From Actinernus sp. WN-2022 (lineage: Eukaryota > Cnidaria > Anthozoa > Actiniaria > Actinernidae): DNA of 64,000 nt. The notes beneath the pieces are model-generated. The model was given only the letters and a program-made list of their open reading frames with translations, searched no databases and had not been told where the DNA came from. The stretch spans positions 73,031,012 through 73,095,011 of the forward strand of contig JAOWCC010000577.1 of NCBI GenBank assembly GCA_030867875.1. Reading direction: 5' to 3'. A program made the translations under genes and the position numbers. Positions within the stretch are counted from its first letter, which is position 1. Each line of letters opens with the position of its first letter. Shown here one piece after another: positions 51,107 through 63,476 of this stretch.

Positions 51107-52225
51107 ATGGAACCTCCAAAGAAAAAGGTGATGCTAGAAAATCAAAGAGAGAGATACAGTTCATTGGATCCAACAGAAAAATATAAATTACTCGAAACTT
51201 ATGCTGAACAATACAGATCAATGGAGCCAGCAGAAAAAGATAAATTACTTGAAAGTTATTCAGCAAAATACAGATCAATGGACTCAGCAGAAAAGGATAA
51301 ATTACTTGAAACTTATGCTGAGCAATACAGATCAATGAATGCAGAAGAAAAGGATGAATTACTTGAAAGTTATGCAGAAAAATACAGATCAATGGACTCA
51401 GCAGAAAAGGATAAATTACTTGCAACCTGTACAGAAAAATACAGATTATGCGATTCCGAAACGAAAGAACAAAACAAAATGGCCAGAGAAACCAAAAAGA
51501 GCTTTAACTATGGCATAGATCATTACATTTCAAATTTTCAGAATAAAATAAAGGAGGGTCCATATTATGTATGCTCTGTGTGCAACAGAATACTTTACAG
51601 GAAGTCGGTGATTGAGTTGAATAAAAGTAAGTATAAGATTGAGCATGCTTTCACTGACAAAAAGTCATTTGATGAGAGACATTACATTTGTAAAACTTGT
51701 CATTTAAAGGTGCTGAAAGGACAAACACCATGCCAAGCTGTATCTAATAAAATGACTGTTGATGAAATACCTCCAGCACTTGCAGTCTTAGAAAAACTTG
51801 AACAAATACTTATAGCACAGCGAATTGTTTTTGAGAAAATAATTGTTATGCCAAAAGGCCAACAAAGAAAAATCAAAGGAGCTATTTGCAATGTCCCTGT
51901 TGAATGTGAACAGACTTGTAACATTTTACCACGTCCTCCTGAAAGATCAGGTATTATCATGTTAAAACTGTAAAGAAAACTTGAATTTAGAGGTCATGTG
52001 TACTTTCAAGCAGTGCGTCCTCAATTTATACTCAATGCACTCAACTGGCTTAGAATACACAATGCATTGTACAATTCAATAAGAATAGACATTGACAATA
52101 TAGAAATAAGTCTTACATCTTTACAACAGAGTGAATCTACTTCAGATGTACCAACAGACATTATTTTGAATAATGAGGTAAACCGTATAGATGATATCAC
52201 TGAAAAAACAGATTACTATAGATAA
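51107..52225 (+). pseudogene. Helentron region with 19-residue repeats and DUF6570-like segment
   Basis: 51,107-51,973 encodes six tandem 19-residue repeats (variants of YRSMDSAEKDKLLETYAE, about 51,155-51,480), then a zinc-like part (YVCSVCNRILY, YICKTCHLKV) and IPPALAVLEKLEQILIAQRI followed by PKGQQRKIKGAICNVPV, which is the DUF6570 signature found just before Helitron Rep domains. A TAA at 51,971 interrupts, and the same frame goes on through FQAVRPQFILNALNWL to 52,225. A frameshift in an A-run near 52,200 leads into the Rep frame. Confidence 0.75.
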
Positions 52226-53902
52226 TGCACATGAAGAGAATGATGATCCACTAAATGAACACAGAGCACCAACTAATGAGACATGTCTACAATCTGTCTT
52301 ACCAGATCATCCTGTTACTGTAGACCAAACGGAAAATGTTTCAAGGGGAACTGAAATATATAATATTGCACCAGGAGAAAACAAACATCCTGTATCATTC
52401 ATGATGGACAAACAATGTGAAGAGTTAGCATTCCCAGTATTATTCCCTAAAGGAAGATTTGGTTATAATGCAGAAAGAGAAATTAAGTTGACACCTGTAA
52501 AATACTTCAATGCACGACTGTTACATTATAGTGGTAGATTTGCAACCAATCCAGAGTATCTTTTCTTTGCACAGTTCATAATTGAACAAAAGAAAGTGTC
52601 AGACAGTATTAATATTGCTCTAAAAAAGTTAGTGGACACTCACTTACTGTTTCTCAATTAAGATCAAATACCCAAAGCTTACAAAATCTTATTTGTCAAG
52701 ATCAGGCATATTTATTTTTGAGACAAATTCCAGGCACCCCACCTTACTGGCAAAAGTTTATGTATGAAATAGTTGCCATGGTAAAACAACTTGGTATTCC
52801 AGCATGGTTCATGACCTTATCATGTGCTGATCTTAGATGGCCTGAGCTGTTTCAGATTATTGCTAGAATAAAAGGCATGCATATGACTAATGAACAAGTT
52901 GATGCTTTATCGTACAACGAGAAATGCTCAATGCTAAATTTGAATCCTGTTGTGGTTGCTAAACATTTTCAGTATAGAGTTGAAACATTTTTCACACAGG
53001 TTTTACTTAGCAATGCAAATCCAATAGGTAAAATAGTTTATTATGCTCTTCGTATTGAATTTCAAATGAGAGGCTCTCCTCACTTACATGCATTGATATG
53101 GACTTCAGACTGTCCAAAATTAACACAAGACAATAAACAAACCTATATAGATTTTATAGATAAGCATGTACAGGCCTATCTACCAAATGAGGAAATTGAT
53201 CCTCAACTGTATAAGCTGGTTAAAACTTATCAAAAGCACAACCATTCAAAAACCTGTAGAAAATACAAAAATGTTCGATGTAGATTTAACTTTGGTCAGT
53301 TTTTCACAAACAGAACAATTGTAGCAGAACCACTTTCTGATGATCTAGATGAAGAAATAAAGGAAAGATCCCTTTACAGACAAAAGGAAATCCTTACTTT
53401 AGTAAAGGAAAAAATTGACAATGTATTGAATCCCAGTAAACCAGATTATGACCCCAATTTAACTGAAGCTGATATTTTCAGTTCTATAGGTATATCAGAA
53501 GATCAATATTATTGGGCATTATCAATATCACCTGATTCTGACTATGAATTGCACCTCAAAAGGCCACTAGACAGCTGTTTTATTAACAACTACTTTGTGG
53601 CAGGTATAAAGGGATTTGCTGCAAATGTTGACTTGCAACCCTGTTTTTAATCATTACAAATGTATAACATATGTATGCTCATATTTCACAAAAGATGAAA
53701 CTGAATGTTCACAAGCTATCATGAATGCAGCAAAAGAGGCCAAAACTTCAAATATGAATATCAGAGATGGTTTGAAAAAAATAGGTGCTGCTTTTCTCTC
53801 AACAAGAGAAGTTAGTTCACAAGAATGTGTTTACAGATGTATGCCTGAATTGTGGTTACGAAAAATCTTTCCAGCGACAGTGTTTGTTAGTACAGATTTA
53901 CC
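52191..53902 (+). pseudogene. Helentron Rep (HUH endonuclease), frameshifted
   Basis: Three frames: 52,191-52,661 (ELAFPVLFPKGRFGYN, a Helitron-like N-domain), about 52,630-53,650 with FMTLSCADLRWPEL and the HUH box RGSPHLHALIW near 53,070, then CRKYKNVRCRFNFG (metal-binding Cys part) and LHLKRPLDSCFINNYF, and 53,640-53,902 with YKCITYVCSYFTKDE, the region of the catalytic tyrosines. Frame changes occur at an A-run near 52,625 and an extra C near 53,641. It nicks and joins single strands during rolling-circle transposition. The frame is cut by the LINE at 53,903. Confidence 0.85.
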
Positions 53903-54038
53903 ATACATACATACATACATACTTTATTTATACACGTAAGAAACCATCAGTAATAGCATAACATTAAAAGTAAAATTTTAAAATCGTAAAAAGAATGCCT
54001 ACTGCTTTACATGTTTGACGTGTCTTATAAGATTGTGA

Positions 54039-56939
54039 TTACAATAGTGTATGTTTACGTAGTTTAGTTCTAAAAATATTTATTGTATCAGATAATCTGA
54101 TATCCTCAGGCAATGAATTCCAAAGTTCAGCCCCGTTGTAGCAAATTCGTTTTTTGCCAAAGTTAGTCCGGAGTTGTGGCATAGATACTTTGGAACTCGC
54201 ACCTCTCAGATCATATTTTAGGGCCGAGTTTCGTCTTTCAAACTTTTTAGTTAGATATGTGGGAGCCAGACTGTGCAGGGCTTTGTACATTAGGAAAGCC
54301 TTTTGGGTGGCTCTCTAACTGTCGAGCCTTTTCCAACTGAGGGTTTCCAAGAGATCATCGATATGAGTTTGGAATGGGAGATTTGTCAGTATGCGGGCTG
54401 CACGATTTTGTAGTTTCTGAAGTTTGTCTGCCAACCCTTTGTTTAAGTTACCCCAGACGCAACTACAGTAATCAAAATGAGATTGAACTAGGGATTTGTA
54501 TACACTCATCAGTGCCGAGTATGGAATGAACGGTCTTAGGCGTTTAAGGGCACCAAGGCCAGACGATATTTTTTTTTAAAGCTTTTCTATATGAGTGTTC
54601 CAAGACAGCGAATCGTCAAGGTGTATTCCGAGATACTTAACCGACGACACCCTTTTGATATCCCCATCCCCAACAGAAAACACCATATCCGAAGGAAGAC
54701 CTTGTAGCTTTTGCTTGGAGCCTATAAGCATGATCTCTGTCTTAGATGTGTTCAGTGTAAGCTTATTGGCACCAAGCCATTTGCTCACCTCTTCAAGATT
54801 TTCAATAACTGAGTGTTGGATCTGGTCATGTTCGGTTCCGGTGGTGGTGAGGATCGTGTCGTCAGCGTACATTCGAGTAGTTGCATTGGGTAAGCATTTA
54901 GGCAAATCGTTAATATAAATTAAAAACAATAGTGGTCCCAAGATAGAACCATGGGGGACGCCACATGTTACGGCTTTGGTACTAGAGAACTTACCATTAA
55001 CGTGGCAATTTTGTTGTCTATTATATAGATATGTTCGAAACCACTGTAGTGATACACCCTTAATTCCATACGATGAAAGCTTTTGTAAGAGTATTTGATG
55101 ATCTACAGTGTCAAAGGCTTTTTGGAGATCTAGAAATGTGACAGCGTTAATAAGCCCTTTATCAATATTTCCGTACCAATCATCGGTCGCCTATAGCAAC
55201 GCCGTAACTGTTGAGTGTAGCTCCCGGAATCCGGATTGACATTCCGTTAAGAGATTGTTTGACTGAAAATAATCGTAAAGTTGGTCAAAAATTAAACGTT
55301 CAAAAACCTTTGAAATAGCCGGAATAACAGAAATTGGTCTGTAGTTGTTCGGATCCGATCTGCTGTGTTTTTTTTAAATAGCAGTTACTCTTGCTAGCTT
55401 CCACTCGTTCGGGAAGATTCCTGATCTAATAGAGGTGTTAAAAATATCCGTAATAGAATTACATATTAAGTCAGAGGCTTCTTTAAGAATTTTGCATGAA
55501 ATGTTATCGAGGCCGGTTGCTTTGGTAACACATAACTTTTTTAGATTATTTAAGACTTCTGCGCTACCAACCGGTTTTATTTCAAAGGTACTATTTACTC
55601 TATCAAGATAAGTTTTAAACGATATTCTGCTATTAGGAATGGCATCAGCTAGTTTTGGACCAATATTAGTAAAGTGGTCATTCATAGCCTCAGAAATATC
55701 TTGAGAATCGGTTAGAAGACTGTTGTTGTACTTAAGCTCATTGATAACAGTCGCGGGCGACTTCCTCGAGGTTAATTCGTTCACGATTTTCCACATTCTA
55801 GATTGGTCGCGACCGTTTGTATCATTTATACAAGTATTGTAGTAATCTGCCTTGGCCTTTCGAATGTGGTTATTGACGATATTCCGAGCGTTTTTATATG
55901 CCAACCAGTCATCAGATCGGTTTGATTTAATGGCATGTGCCTTAAGCTTATCCCGATTATACATCTCTAACTTAAGATCGCGGTTAATCCAGGGACTACT
56001 CTTAGGTCTAACTCTTCGTCGTTTTGTGGGAGCATGTTTGTCGACAATGTTTAGTAACGTTGATTTCCATGTTGTCCACATGGCATTAGGATCTGCCGTT
56101 GCATATATCGCATCCCATGACTGGTTGTTGAGATCAGTACGGAATGCAGAGGAGCTGAATTTAGAAAAGTCACGGTACTCAACGAACCGGTGACCAGCCC
56201 TCGAATTAGTTGTTAATTTACGATATGCATAGACTAAGTTGTGATCACTAATGCCAAGTGTTAACACCCCAGAACAGCTAATTATTTCCGGGGCATTAGT
56301 GATCACGTGATCGATGAGGGTGCTAGAATGTTCAGTGACGCGTGTTTTCTCAGTAATAATTTGGCTTAACCCGTAGATACCATTGATACGCGTTAGGGCT
56401 TTTGAGGGGCAACTTAAATTTGGTATCGACAGATCGCAATTTGTGTCGCCCAAGAGAAATAAATCTTTGCCTTCGGCATCAATAATACCTACTAGCGACT
56501 CGTATTGATCGAATATGTCTAGGTTCGAGGAGGGCGGTCTGTACCAAGTTCCGATAATATACGATTTGCTTCGGGGTTTACGTATCTCAATGCAAATATT
56601 CTCGAGCTGGGTGACATTTAAGTCAATGCGAGTCGTGTAATTAATCGTTGATCTTATATAAATACAGACTCCGCCCCCAGAGCGATTACGGTCACGACGA
56701 ACTATTTCGTAACCGGGTATATTTAGCTCATTGTCACTAATGTTATCATCGATTTTAGTTTCGTTAATAGCAAGAATATCTAGTTTTTTATCGCTCATGA
56801 AAACCCTGAGTTCATCGATATGGGCTAGCAAACTATTAATATTTAGACAAGCCATTTTAAATCCTCTTGCTTCCGGGAGAAGATTTAACTCAGCTCGTAA
56901 CTCGGGGATATGTGTATCGCAATGAGTGCTAGTCCGCAT
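54039..56939 (-). pseudogene. LINE ORF2: AP-type endonuclease and reverse transcriptase
   Basis: 56,939 to 55,374 (521 codons) gives the endonuclease: FKMACLNINSL, ILAINETKID, FLLGDTNCDLSI and SDHNLVYAY, then linker DWLAYKNARNIVNNHIRKAK. After a TAA at 55,374 the RT continues in pieces: DPNNYRP, CGVPHGSILGPLLFLIYIND, the catalytic MYADDT near 54,875 and VKYLGIHLD. Further stops at 54,576 and 54,315 separate the 3' end with SHFDYCSCVWGN and LWNSLPEDIR, a signature of CR1/L2-type C-termini. Dead copy. Confidence 0.88.
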
Positions 56940-56972
56940 GCCGTCAGGAATGCATTGCCTGGGAACATCTAT

Positions 56973-57189
56973 TCAATTACTATTAATATGGTCACTAAAA
57001 TTGGAAGCAAGGATATTAGAGCCTTCGGCGTTTAGGTGGAGTCCGCCCTTATTTAGATGACGCTTGGTGATTTTGTCATGAGAGATGAATGACCAGCCTT
57101 CTGATCTGCAGCGTTGCTTAAGCAGCTTGTTGACATCTTTGATCTTTATATTCAGCTCTTCTTCCTTCCTGGGAAGCAACGCAGAGAAA
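56973..57189 (-). pseudogene. LINE ORF1 C-terminal remnant (SGNH/esterase-like)
   Basis: Encodes KDVNKLLKQRCRSEGWSFI then HLNKGGLHLNAEGSNILA. The GLHLNxxG phrase is the end of the SGNH-hydrolase-like ORF1 protein of CR1/L2 LINEs. Truncated at the 5' end of the insertion. Confidence 0.7.
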
Positions 57190-60141
57190 AGAATACGAGT
57201 TGCAAAGTCCCAACAGGAACTAGATGAATTAGATGACAATAGTACAGATATATTCAAGTCCAACATAATCGAGCGTTACCCTAATAGACCAAACTCTATG
57301 CCTGTAGTTGATAAACTTTGTCTAGCTGAGTTTGCTGCCTACTATTACAAAGAGTATAGAAAAGACTGTGAGCTGACAAATGATACCCAGCCAGAGGTTC
57401 TCACTGATGAAGTCATTGAATTACAACATTCTACTGCAAATGACAATTTGCTCCCACATCGAATAAGATTGATGAATACTAATGAAGTCATGAAATGTAG
57501 AAAAATAAAAGCTGTTATAAGGTACCACACCCCAAACAAGACAAAAGAACCTGAACACTTTTTTCACCATTTGCTGATGCTGTATTACCCATGGAGAGTA
57601 GAGAATAATCTTGCAGGTGCCAATCGATCATATGCATCAAAATTTGATGAGTCTGATGTTAGAGCAGTTGTAGAACACAATAGAGCAATATTTGAGCCTG
57701 ATGCACAGGCTCTTGCAGATGCATTCGAATATCTAAGACAAAACCAAGGTAATATCACACACTCATATGATGCCATCAATGATCAAGAAAATTCTGATTT
57801 CTATGCAGATGTACAAGATGACTCAATACCTGAAGAATCATTTAATGAACAATTACCTTCAGATCTTGCTTCCACGTTTGAATCTAACCAACGATTGTCA
57901 TCAGGAATAACAATACACAACCTACCTGCAGAAATCACTGATGACACACTTCGTGACTCTGTTAGATCCTTAAACAATGAACAACGCTATGCCTATGATA
58001 ATGTTCTCTCCTGGTGTAGAAATAAAATGAAAAGTATGAATAGCCAAAAACCAGAAAAAGTGAAACCAATCTATCTATTTGTAAGTGGTGGAGCCGGTGC
58101 AGGTAAAAGCCACTTGATTAAAGCAATTTACCACACTGCAATAAAAACCTTCAGACATGCTCCTATCAACCGTGAATTGCCTACAGTTCTTTTAATGGCT
58201 CCAACAGGTGTAGCAGCTATTAACATTAATGGAACAACAATAAATACTGCTTTAGCAATTCCCAAAGAAACAGGAGATAATGTACCTGCAATGTCAGACC
58301 AAAAGAAAACACAGCTAAGATTGTCATTAGCGGAACTCAAACTGATAATAATAGATGAGATTTCCATGGTTGCAAACACTACCTTACTTAACATCCATCA
58401 AAGATTAAAAGAAATATTTGGTACCTCTAACTCTGAACTGTTTGCTGGCATAAGCATCATTGTTGTAGGTGATCTATATCAATTGCCCCCAATACGTAGG
58501 AAACATGTTTTTGAGGACTACAAAAATGGCACTTTCAATCTATGTCATCCATGGCAAGTTTTTACATTAATAGAGCTCACTGAAATTATGAGACAAAAAG
58601 ATGACAAGGCATTTACTGGACTTTTAAACAGATTCAGGACAGGTTCCCAAAGTGAAGAAGATATCCAGTGCATTCAATCTAGATCAATAACACCAACAGA
58701 TGATAATTATCCATCAGATGCATTACACATATGGGCTGAGAATAAACCTGTTAATGAATACAATCTTACAAAATTAGAGCAAATACCTTCACCACAGTTC
58801 ACTCTTAAGGCAATAGATCAGTACCCACAAAATGTCACAAGACAAGACATTGATAGAGTTTTATCAAGAGGAAGATCTGAAACAGGTGGACTTGATTCTG
58901 AAATACTTGTCAAACAAAGTGCCAGAATAATGTTGACTACTAACATTGACATTGCAGATAGACTCATTAATGGCCAAATGGGAACTGTAGTTAAAAATAA
59001 AATCAATCAAAATAACCAAAAGCCAACTATGGTCTATGTTAAGTTTGATGATGATGAAGCTGGAAGGAAATCTATTGAAAAATGTCCCAACCCTTTTGCC
59101 AGAGAAAACAGAGCTGTACCTATCGAACCTGTGTTAACAAGAATAAAAGTAAGACCAGGGAAAGCCTCATCTCCAGAAATACAAAGAATACAATTTCCAT
59201 TAACACTAGCATGGGCATGTACTATACACAAAGTACAAGGACTAACATTAAACAATGTTGTTATCAGTTTCAATTTAAATAAGCAAAGAGCATTCAACTA
59301 TGGACAGATTTATGTTGCATTGAGTCGTTCAACCTCCTTGGCAGGAATTCATATTTTGGGACAAATTCAGAACAAACATATAAAAGCAAATTCTAGAGTT
59401 CAAGAAGAATATGAAAGACTGAGAAACATTTCATTGATAAGTATGCAGCCAGTACATACATGTATGACCCTACAAAATACACAACAAAATAATTCATCTC
59501 TTCTTACTATATGCCTTTTGAATATAAGATCTCTCAGAAAGCACAGCATTGACATCAAATTTGATGCAAATATTTTCAATAGTGACGTCATAGCTCTTAC
59601 AGAAACGCAACTCCTCCCTCATGACAATGATAGAGAAATTAGAAATAATTTGTATCCGTTTACACTGTACAGGCAAGACCATGTTTCTGACAAATACTCC
59701 AGTCTAGCAATCTGTATCAACAATAATCTAGAAATCAAAGAGCAAGAATATTTCCCATTGGTTAATGCACTTAAATTTCTTGTTATTAATACTAAGACCC
59801 AACAAACTCAATCATTTCTTCTTCTCTATCGTAAGCACAGCTCAAATATCTTGCAATATATAGCTGGTATAGAATATCTTCTTAAGAGTTATTATATTGA
59901 TATGGTCCTTGGAGACTTTAATATAAATTACTTAAATGAAAATGATATTAAACCGCTTATATCATTAATGAATTCAATGGAATATAGACAAATTGTACAA
60001 AAACCAACTTTTATTTCAGCTGGAAGTTTATTAGACCATATCTATTTAAGGCCAGCAGTCTTTAATATAATCCAGAATAGTGTTGTTAGTGTTTACTATT
60101 CTGATCATGATGCTATTAAAATATCAGTTATATTTAAGTAA
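57190..60141 (+). pseudogene. Helentron helicase with C-terminal endonuclease domain
   Basis: A frame open from 57,085, but real Helentron sequence begins about 57,190 with KSQQELDELDDNSTDIFKS. Helicase motifs of the Pif1 superfamily: GGAGAGKSHL (near 58,088), LIIIDEISM (near 58,345), GDLYQLPP (near 58,470), ACTIHKVQGLT (near 59,218) and YVALSRST (near 59,313). From about 59,500 an AP/EEP-type endonuclease follows: CLLNIRSLRKH, IALTETQLL, VLGDFNINY and YSDHDAIKISV. The fusion of this domain to the helicase marks Helentrons. This segment has no stops, but its N-terminal Rep part is cut off by the LINE. Confidence 0.9.
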
Positions 60142-60212
60142 TCATACAAAATATTAAAAATAACATTACATAGCAAGTAACTTTGACATAACCCTAACTA
60201 TATCATAGTAGA
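60142..60212. other. Helentron 3' flank
   Basis: AT-rich; no terminal hairpin that I can assign with confidence. Confidence 0.3.
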
Positions 60213-60678
60213 CTTAAAGGGAACCTTGACTGAAGAACAATGTTTATTCTAAAGTGTTTGTTATGGATGCCTAAATACATTGTTGTGTTTGTCTACAGTA
60301 AAGTGTACATTAGATGTCATTTATGCACCAATATTCCTATCCATAAAACTCATTTGAATTTCCTGCACAGCACCATCTTGGATCTCATGATGTCACAATG
60401 CTGCTTCTATTATCATAAAACAATAGCTCTTTTGTTGTGTAACAATAAGGGCAACATTGTTACAGAACAAAAGAGCTATTGTTTTGTGACAATAGAATCA
60501 ACACTGTGACGTCATGAGATCAAAGATGGTGCTGTGCAGGAAATTCAAATGAGTTTTATGTATAAAAATATTGGTGCATAAATGAAATCTAGTGTACAAT
60601 TTACTGCAGACAAACACATAAACAAACAACGTTCATTTCAGAGCAAATATTGTTTTTAAACCGAGATTCCCTTTTAAG
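60213..60678. repeat. 466-bp foldback element
   Basis: Ends CTTAAAGGGAACC and GATTCCCTTTTAAG are inverted; the arms continue almost to the centre near 60,450 (CAGCACCATCTTGGATCTCA with its inverted copy near 60,520, and AACAATAGCTCTTTTGTT with its copy near 60,465). Arm identity falls toward the outside. No gene. Confidence 0.75.
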
Positions 60679-60759
60679 GCTTCGATAAACAAACTTACTG
60701 AAGAAAAATAAAACAAACAAGAAATAGCTGAATATAGTTTAATAAAATAATAATATTTT

Positions 60760-60817
60760 AATCTTGACAACTCAAGTTGTACAAAAAACGACATTTATAT
60801 CAAGTGGAAGCTTATTA
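60760..60817 (+). pseudogene. Second Helentron endonuclease scrap
   Basis: Encodes QVVQKTTFISSGSLL, a close relative of QIVQKPTFISAGSLL in the helicase-endonuclease protein (near 59,990). It is cut by the TA-flanked MITE and seems to resume after 61,643. Confidence 0.55.
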
Positions 60818-61642
60818 CCGTACAGACTCGTAGATAAGCCGCACTTTTCGTTGAAAATCGGGGGTACGGCTTATCTACGAGAACACCTAGAAAGGAGACT
60901 CAACATTAACATATATTTACATAACATGAACCTGAAGCAAGCAGCTAGTGCGTATATTACAATCAGGTTCAAATCGGATCCGATCGTGTAATATAACAAT
61001 TTAAGCATAACCATTGAAAAAAACACGCAATTTGAAAGAATGAAAGCAAAAGCTCTTCTAAGACCTATCTTAGACCTAATATAGTAGAATTTCGTGAATA
61101 TTTAAACGTGATCAAGCTTATTTACCTTCCAAAACACGATGATTCGCAGCGCTTGTCAAAGCAAGCATCTAAACAACCAGGCACCTTCGCAATTTTACAC
61201 GTGGGAGATTGGCACTAGTTAATGAAAATCCAAGATGGCGGACCCGACCTACTCGTGTAAGTATACTTTCGCTAGGAAACCTTTCTTGCTCTAGCGATTA
61301 AAGAAAAGCGGTTCCTTGGAATTGTTGTTAGTTAATGGGGGAATAAAAGCGGAAGAATTCTAGAGTGATTTAAAGACTACAGGTAAAATATACGCAAGAA
61401 ATAACAAGGCAAGTTATGTATTTATGACAATCTTATGAAGTTTTGCTTCAAGTATGAGCGTTTATGAACTCCAACAAAAAAATAATTCTTTTTTTTTGAA
61501 GAAGTTTGGCATCAAGTACAATCGTTTATGAAGTCGGACAAAAGATTTTCTAATTATGTTTTGTATTTTTCAAAAAAAGTTTTTTTCCTAAACTTGGGGT
61601 GCGGCTTATCTACGGGTGCTGCTTATACACGGGTCTTTACGG
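60818..61642. mobile_element. 825-bp MITE with TA target duplication
   Basis: Inverted ends start CCGTACAGACTCGTAGATAA at the left and read CCGTAAAGACCCGTGTATAA on the opposite strand at the right. TA flanks both sides (60,816-60,817 and 61,643-61,644). Comparison with the intact Helentron sequence near 60,030 shows an insertion into TTATTA. TA duplications are typical of Tc1/mariner-type elements. No transposase. Confidence 0.75.
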
Positions 61643-61644
61643 TA

Positions 61645-63214
61645 AATCATTTTTATATAAAAAAAAAACAGTTCAAAGGTTTCCATAAGTCTGTAGTTTA
61701 AAGTTGTAAAAAGAATAAGAATTGTTTTTTTAATGAATAAGAAAATCAAGCTTAGACCAAGGATATTTATTCAGTCATGTAGATGTTGTTGTGTACTTAC
61801 AATAGTAACACAGCTATATTTGATATTTATGTTCTTACATTTCATAGTCATGTCATGCTCTTATTTACTTAATTATGATCAACATACTGTATGTAATAAT
61901 AGTGCATATATTGCACTATCCATACGGTGCACACTGCACCCAGAATGTATATATGGGTGCTGAAGAATTACATCATATGGCCTACATGTAGGTATATGTG
62001 GTAAATGAACCTATGAGAAAAACCTAACCTTTTAAACAGATCGAGGTATAATTAGTGATGATGTGGGTGGGAAATACCGTATAATTGACTTCACATGCAC
62101 GTCATACAACTTTACCATTGTCTGATGTAATGTATTATTGTTTTGTTATTTTCTCAAATTTGTATTCTGTTCTCCTTTACAGATTACTCAAATCCAAATG
62201 TATAAAACAGCTTGAGTCTTCACTGCAAGAGATAATGACATACTATAGTATGAAAACTTCAAGGAAATACATGTAACGGATACGCCTACCCACACATTGA
62301 TCAAATATGGTGTGTCAAGAAGCAGATTACATGCAACTTTGTTATTGAGCTGGACTGAAATCTTCATTGAGGTTACATGTATTAATTAACAGAAAAAGAT
62401 CACAATATGTCATAACGAACTCTGAATACAAGAAGTGTCTGCTGCTTATGACCTAATAACCAGGAATGGAGTTGATTTGTATTATGGATTGGCTATCAAG
62501 AATGATCCACTTGAAAAGAAATGACAATTCATGATCTATGTGGACTAACTTGCCACATGCATGGATTTAAACTACAATATGCTGTATAAAGTTAATACAA
62601 GAACACATGGAATAGACTAAGCTCTCACTGCCAAATAGAGAAAAGAAATGTGACATGCAATCACACTTAGCTATTGACGAAATGAGTGTGAATCTGCCAG
62701 ATAACGTTGTTATTGCTCTGTATTGAAAAACGTTTCAATAAGATGTGATAATGCAACACTTGAAGAGCTCACTTTAGCTTAACTGGACACTGTTAAATAA
62801 AACAACTGCCCCACTTGGACATTTCAATGTACTTCTAATTTTTGAATCAAAACTAGCAGTTTGTTTACTTTTCATATTTTACGAATAAAAGAGTAGCAAC
62901 TACTTGTTTCGTTTTTTATGTATAATAAAAAATATATACATTTTAAATGCCTATAATTCCTGAATCGTTTAAGCTATATGGAACCTGAAATTTGCAAAAG
63001 TTGCTTTAACTTTATATTTTTAGTTAAAATTTCACAAAGCATGTGAGAAATCAATTACCTGAAGAAATGATTACCTGACAAAAAGGAAAGTGTAAGGAAA
63101 TGGTGCACTGATGTTTCTAGGAAATGGTGCACTGATGTTTCTAGTCAATACTCATATTATTGTAAAACGTTCACTTCCGGCATTATCAACATGGAGTTGG
63201 GTGGCTTATTCTTC
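61645..63214. other. Non-coding stretch
   Basis: AT-rich with only short frames. A 22-bp tandem duplication (AAATGGTGCACTGATGTTTC) sits near 63,098-63,142. No gene recognised. Confidence 0.45.
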
Positions 63215-63335
63215 AGGGCCCGGTTCCTGAAAGGCCGATTAGTGCTAATCCTGGATTAACTCTCAACAAAACATATTAGTTGTCATGGTAATTAACTCTG
63301 GATTAGCGCTAATCGGGCTTTCAGGAACTGGGTCC
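63215..63335. mobile_element. Foldback MITE
   Basis: AGGGCCCGGTTCCTGAAAG and CTTTCAGGAACTGGGTCC are the inverted ends; GATTAGTGCTAATCC and GGATTAGCGCTAATC are inner inverted parts. 121 bp, no coding. Confidence 0.75.
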
Positions 63336-63476
63336 AGGGCCCGGTTGTTCGAAGCAAGGTTAAGCGCTAACCCATGGTTGAATCGCTAACCCCGGATTAA
63401 ACTGTACAGATTGCAATTACAGATTTAACGCTAATCTAAGGTTAAAGTTAACCTTGCTTCGAACACCCCGGCCCAG
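63336..63476. mobile_element. Second foldback MITE, abutting the first
   Basis: AGGGCCCGGTTGTTCGAAGC and the right end GCTTCGAACACCCCGGCCC are inverted. It starts with the same eight bases as its neighbour but the arms differ (AAGGTTAAGCGCTAACC). Confidence 0.75.

Larger units (their letters stand above)
53903..57189 (-). mobile_element. CR1/L2-like LINE, 5' truncated, inserted in the Helentron
   Basis: Minus-strand order: remnant of ORF1, ORF2, then AATAAA near 53,929 and a microsatellite tail of four to five ATAC/GTAT units at 53,903-53,922. Sequence on the two sides belongs to one Helentron protein, so the insertion is clear. The 5' end falls within ORF1, which is usual for LINEs. The right border is accurate only to about 10 bp. 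Confidence 0.85.
32718..60141 (+). mobile_element. Decayed Helentron (Helitron2-type), split by a Polinton and a LINE
   Basis: Coding pieces lie in one orientation and logical order: basic N-terminal region (about 33,060-33,813), protease-like domain (33,810-34,322 continuing at 50,076-50,947), repeat-bearing region with a DUF6570-like part (51,107-52,225), HUH Rep (52,191-53,900), Pif1-type helicase and C-terminal endonuclease (57,190-60,141). The C-terminal endonuclease defines the Helentron group. Removing the Polinton (34,323-50,075 plus one GAAGG) rejoins the protease frame. At least five frameshifts or stops show it is dead. Both termini are unresolved; the start given is the first frame in the region and is a guess. 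Confidence 0.8.

Noticed and set aside
57085..57189. Start of the helicase frame at 57,085
   Set aside because: These codons are antisense LINE sequence; the Helentron protein starts again only at about 57,190.
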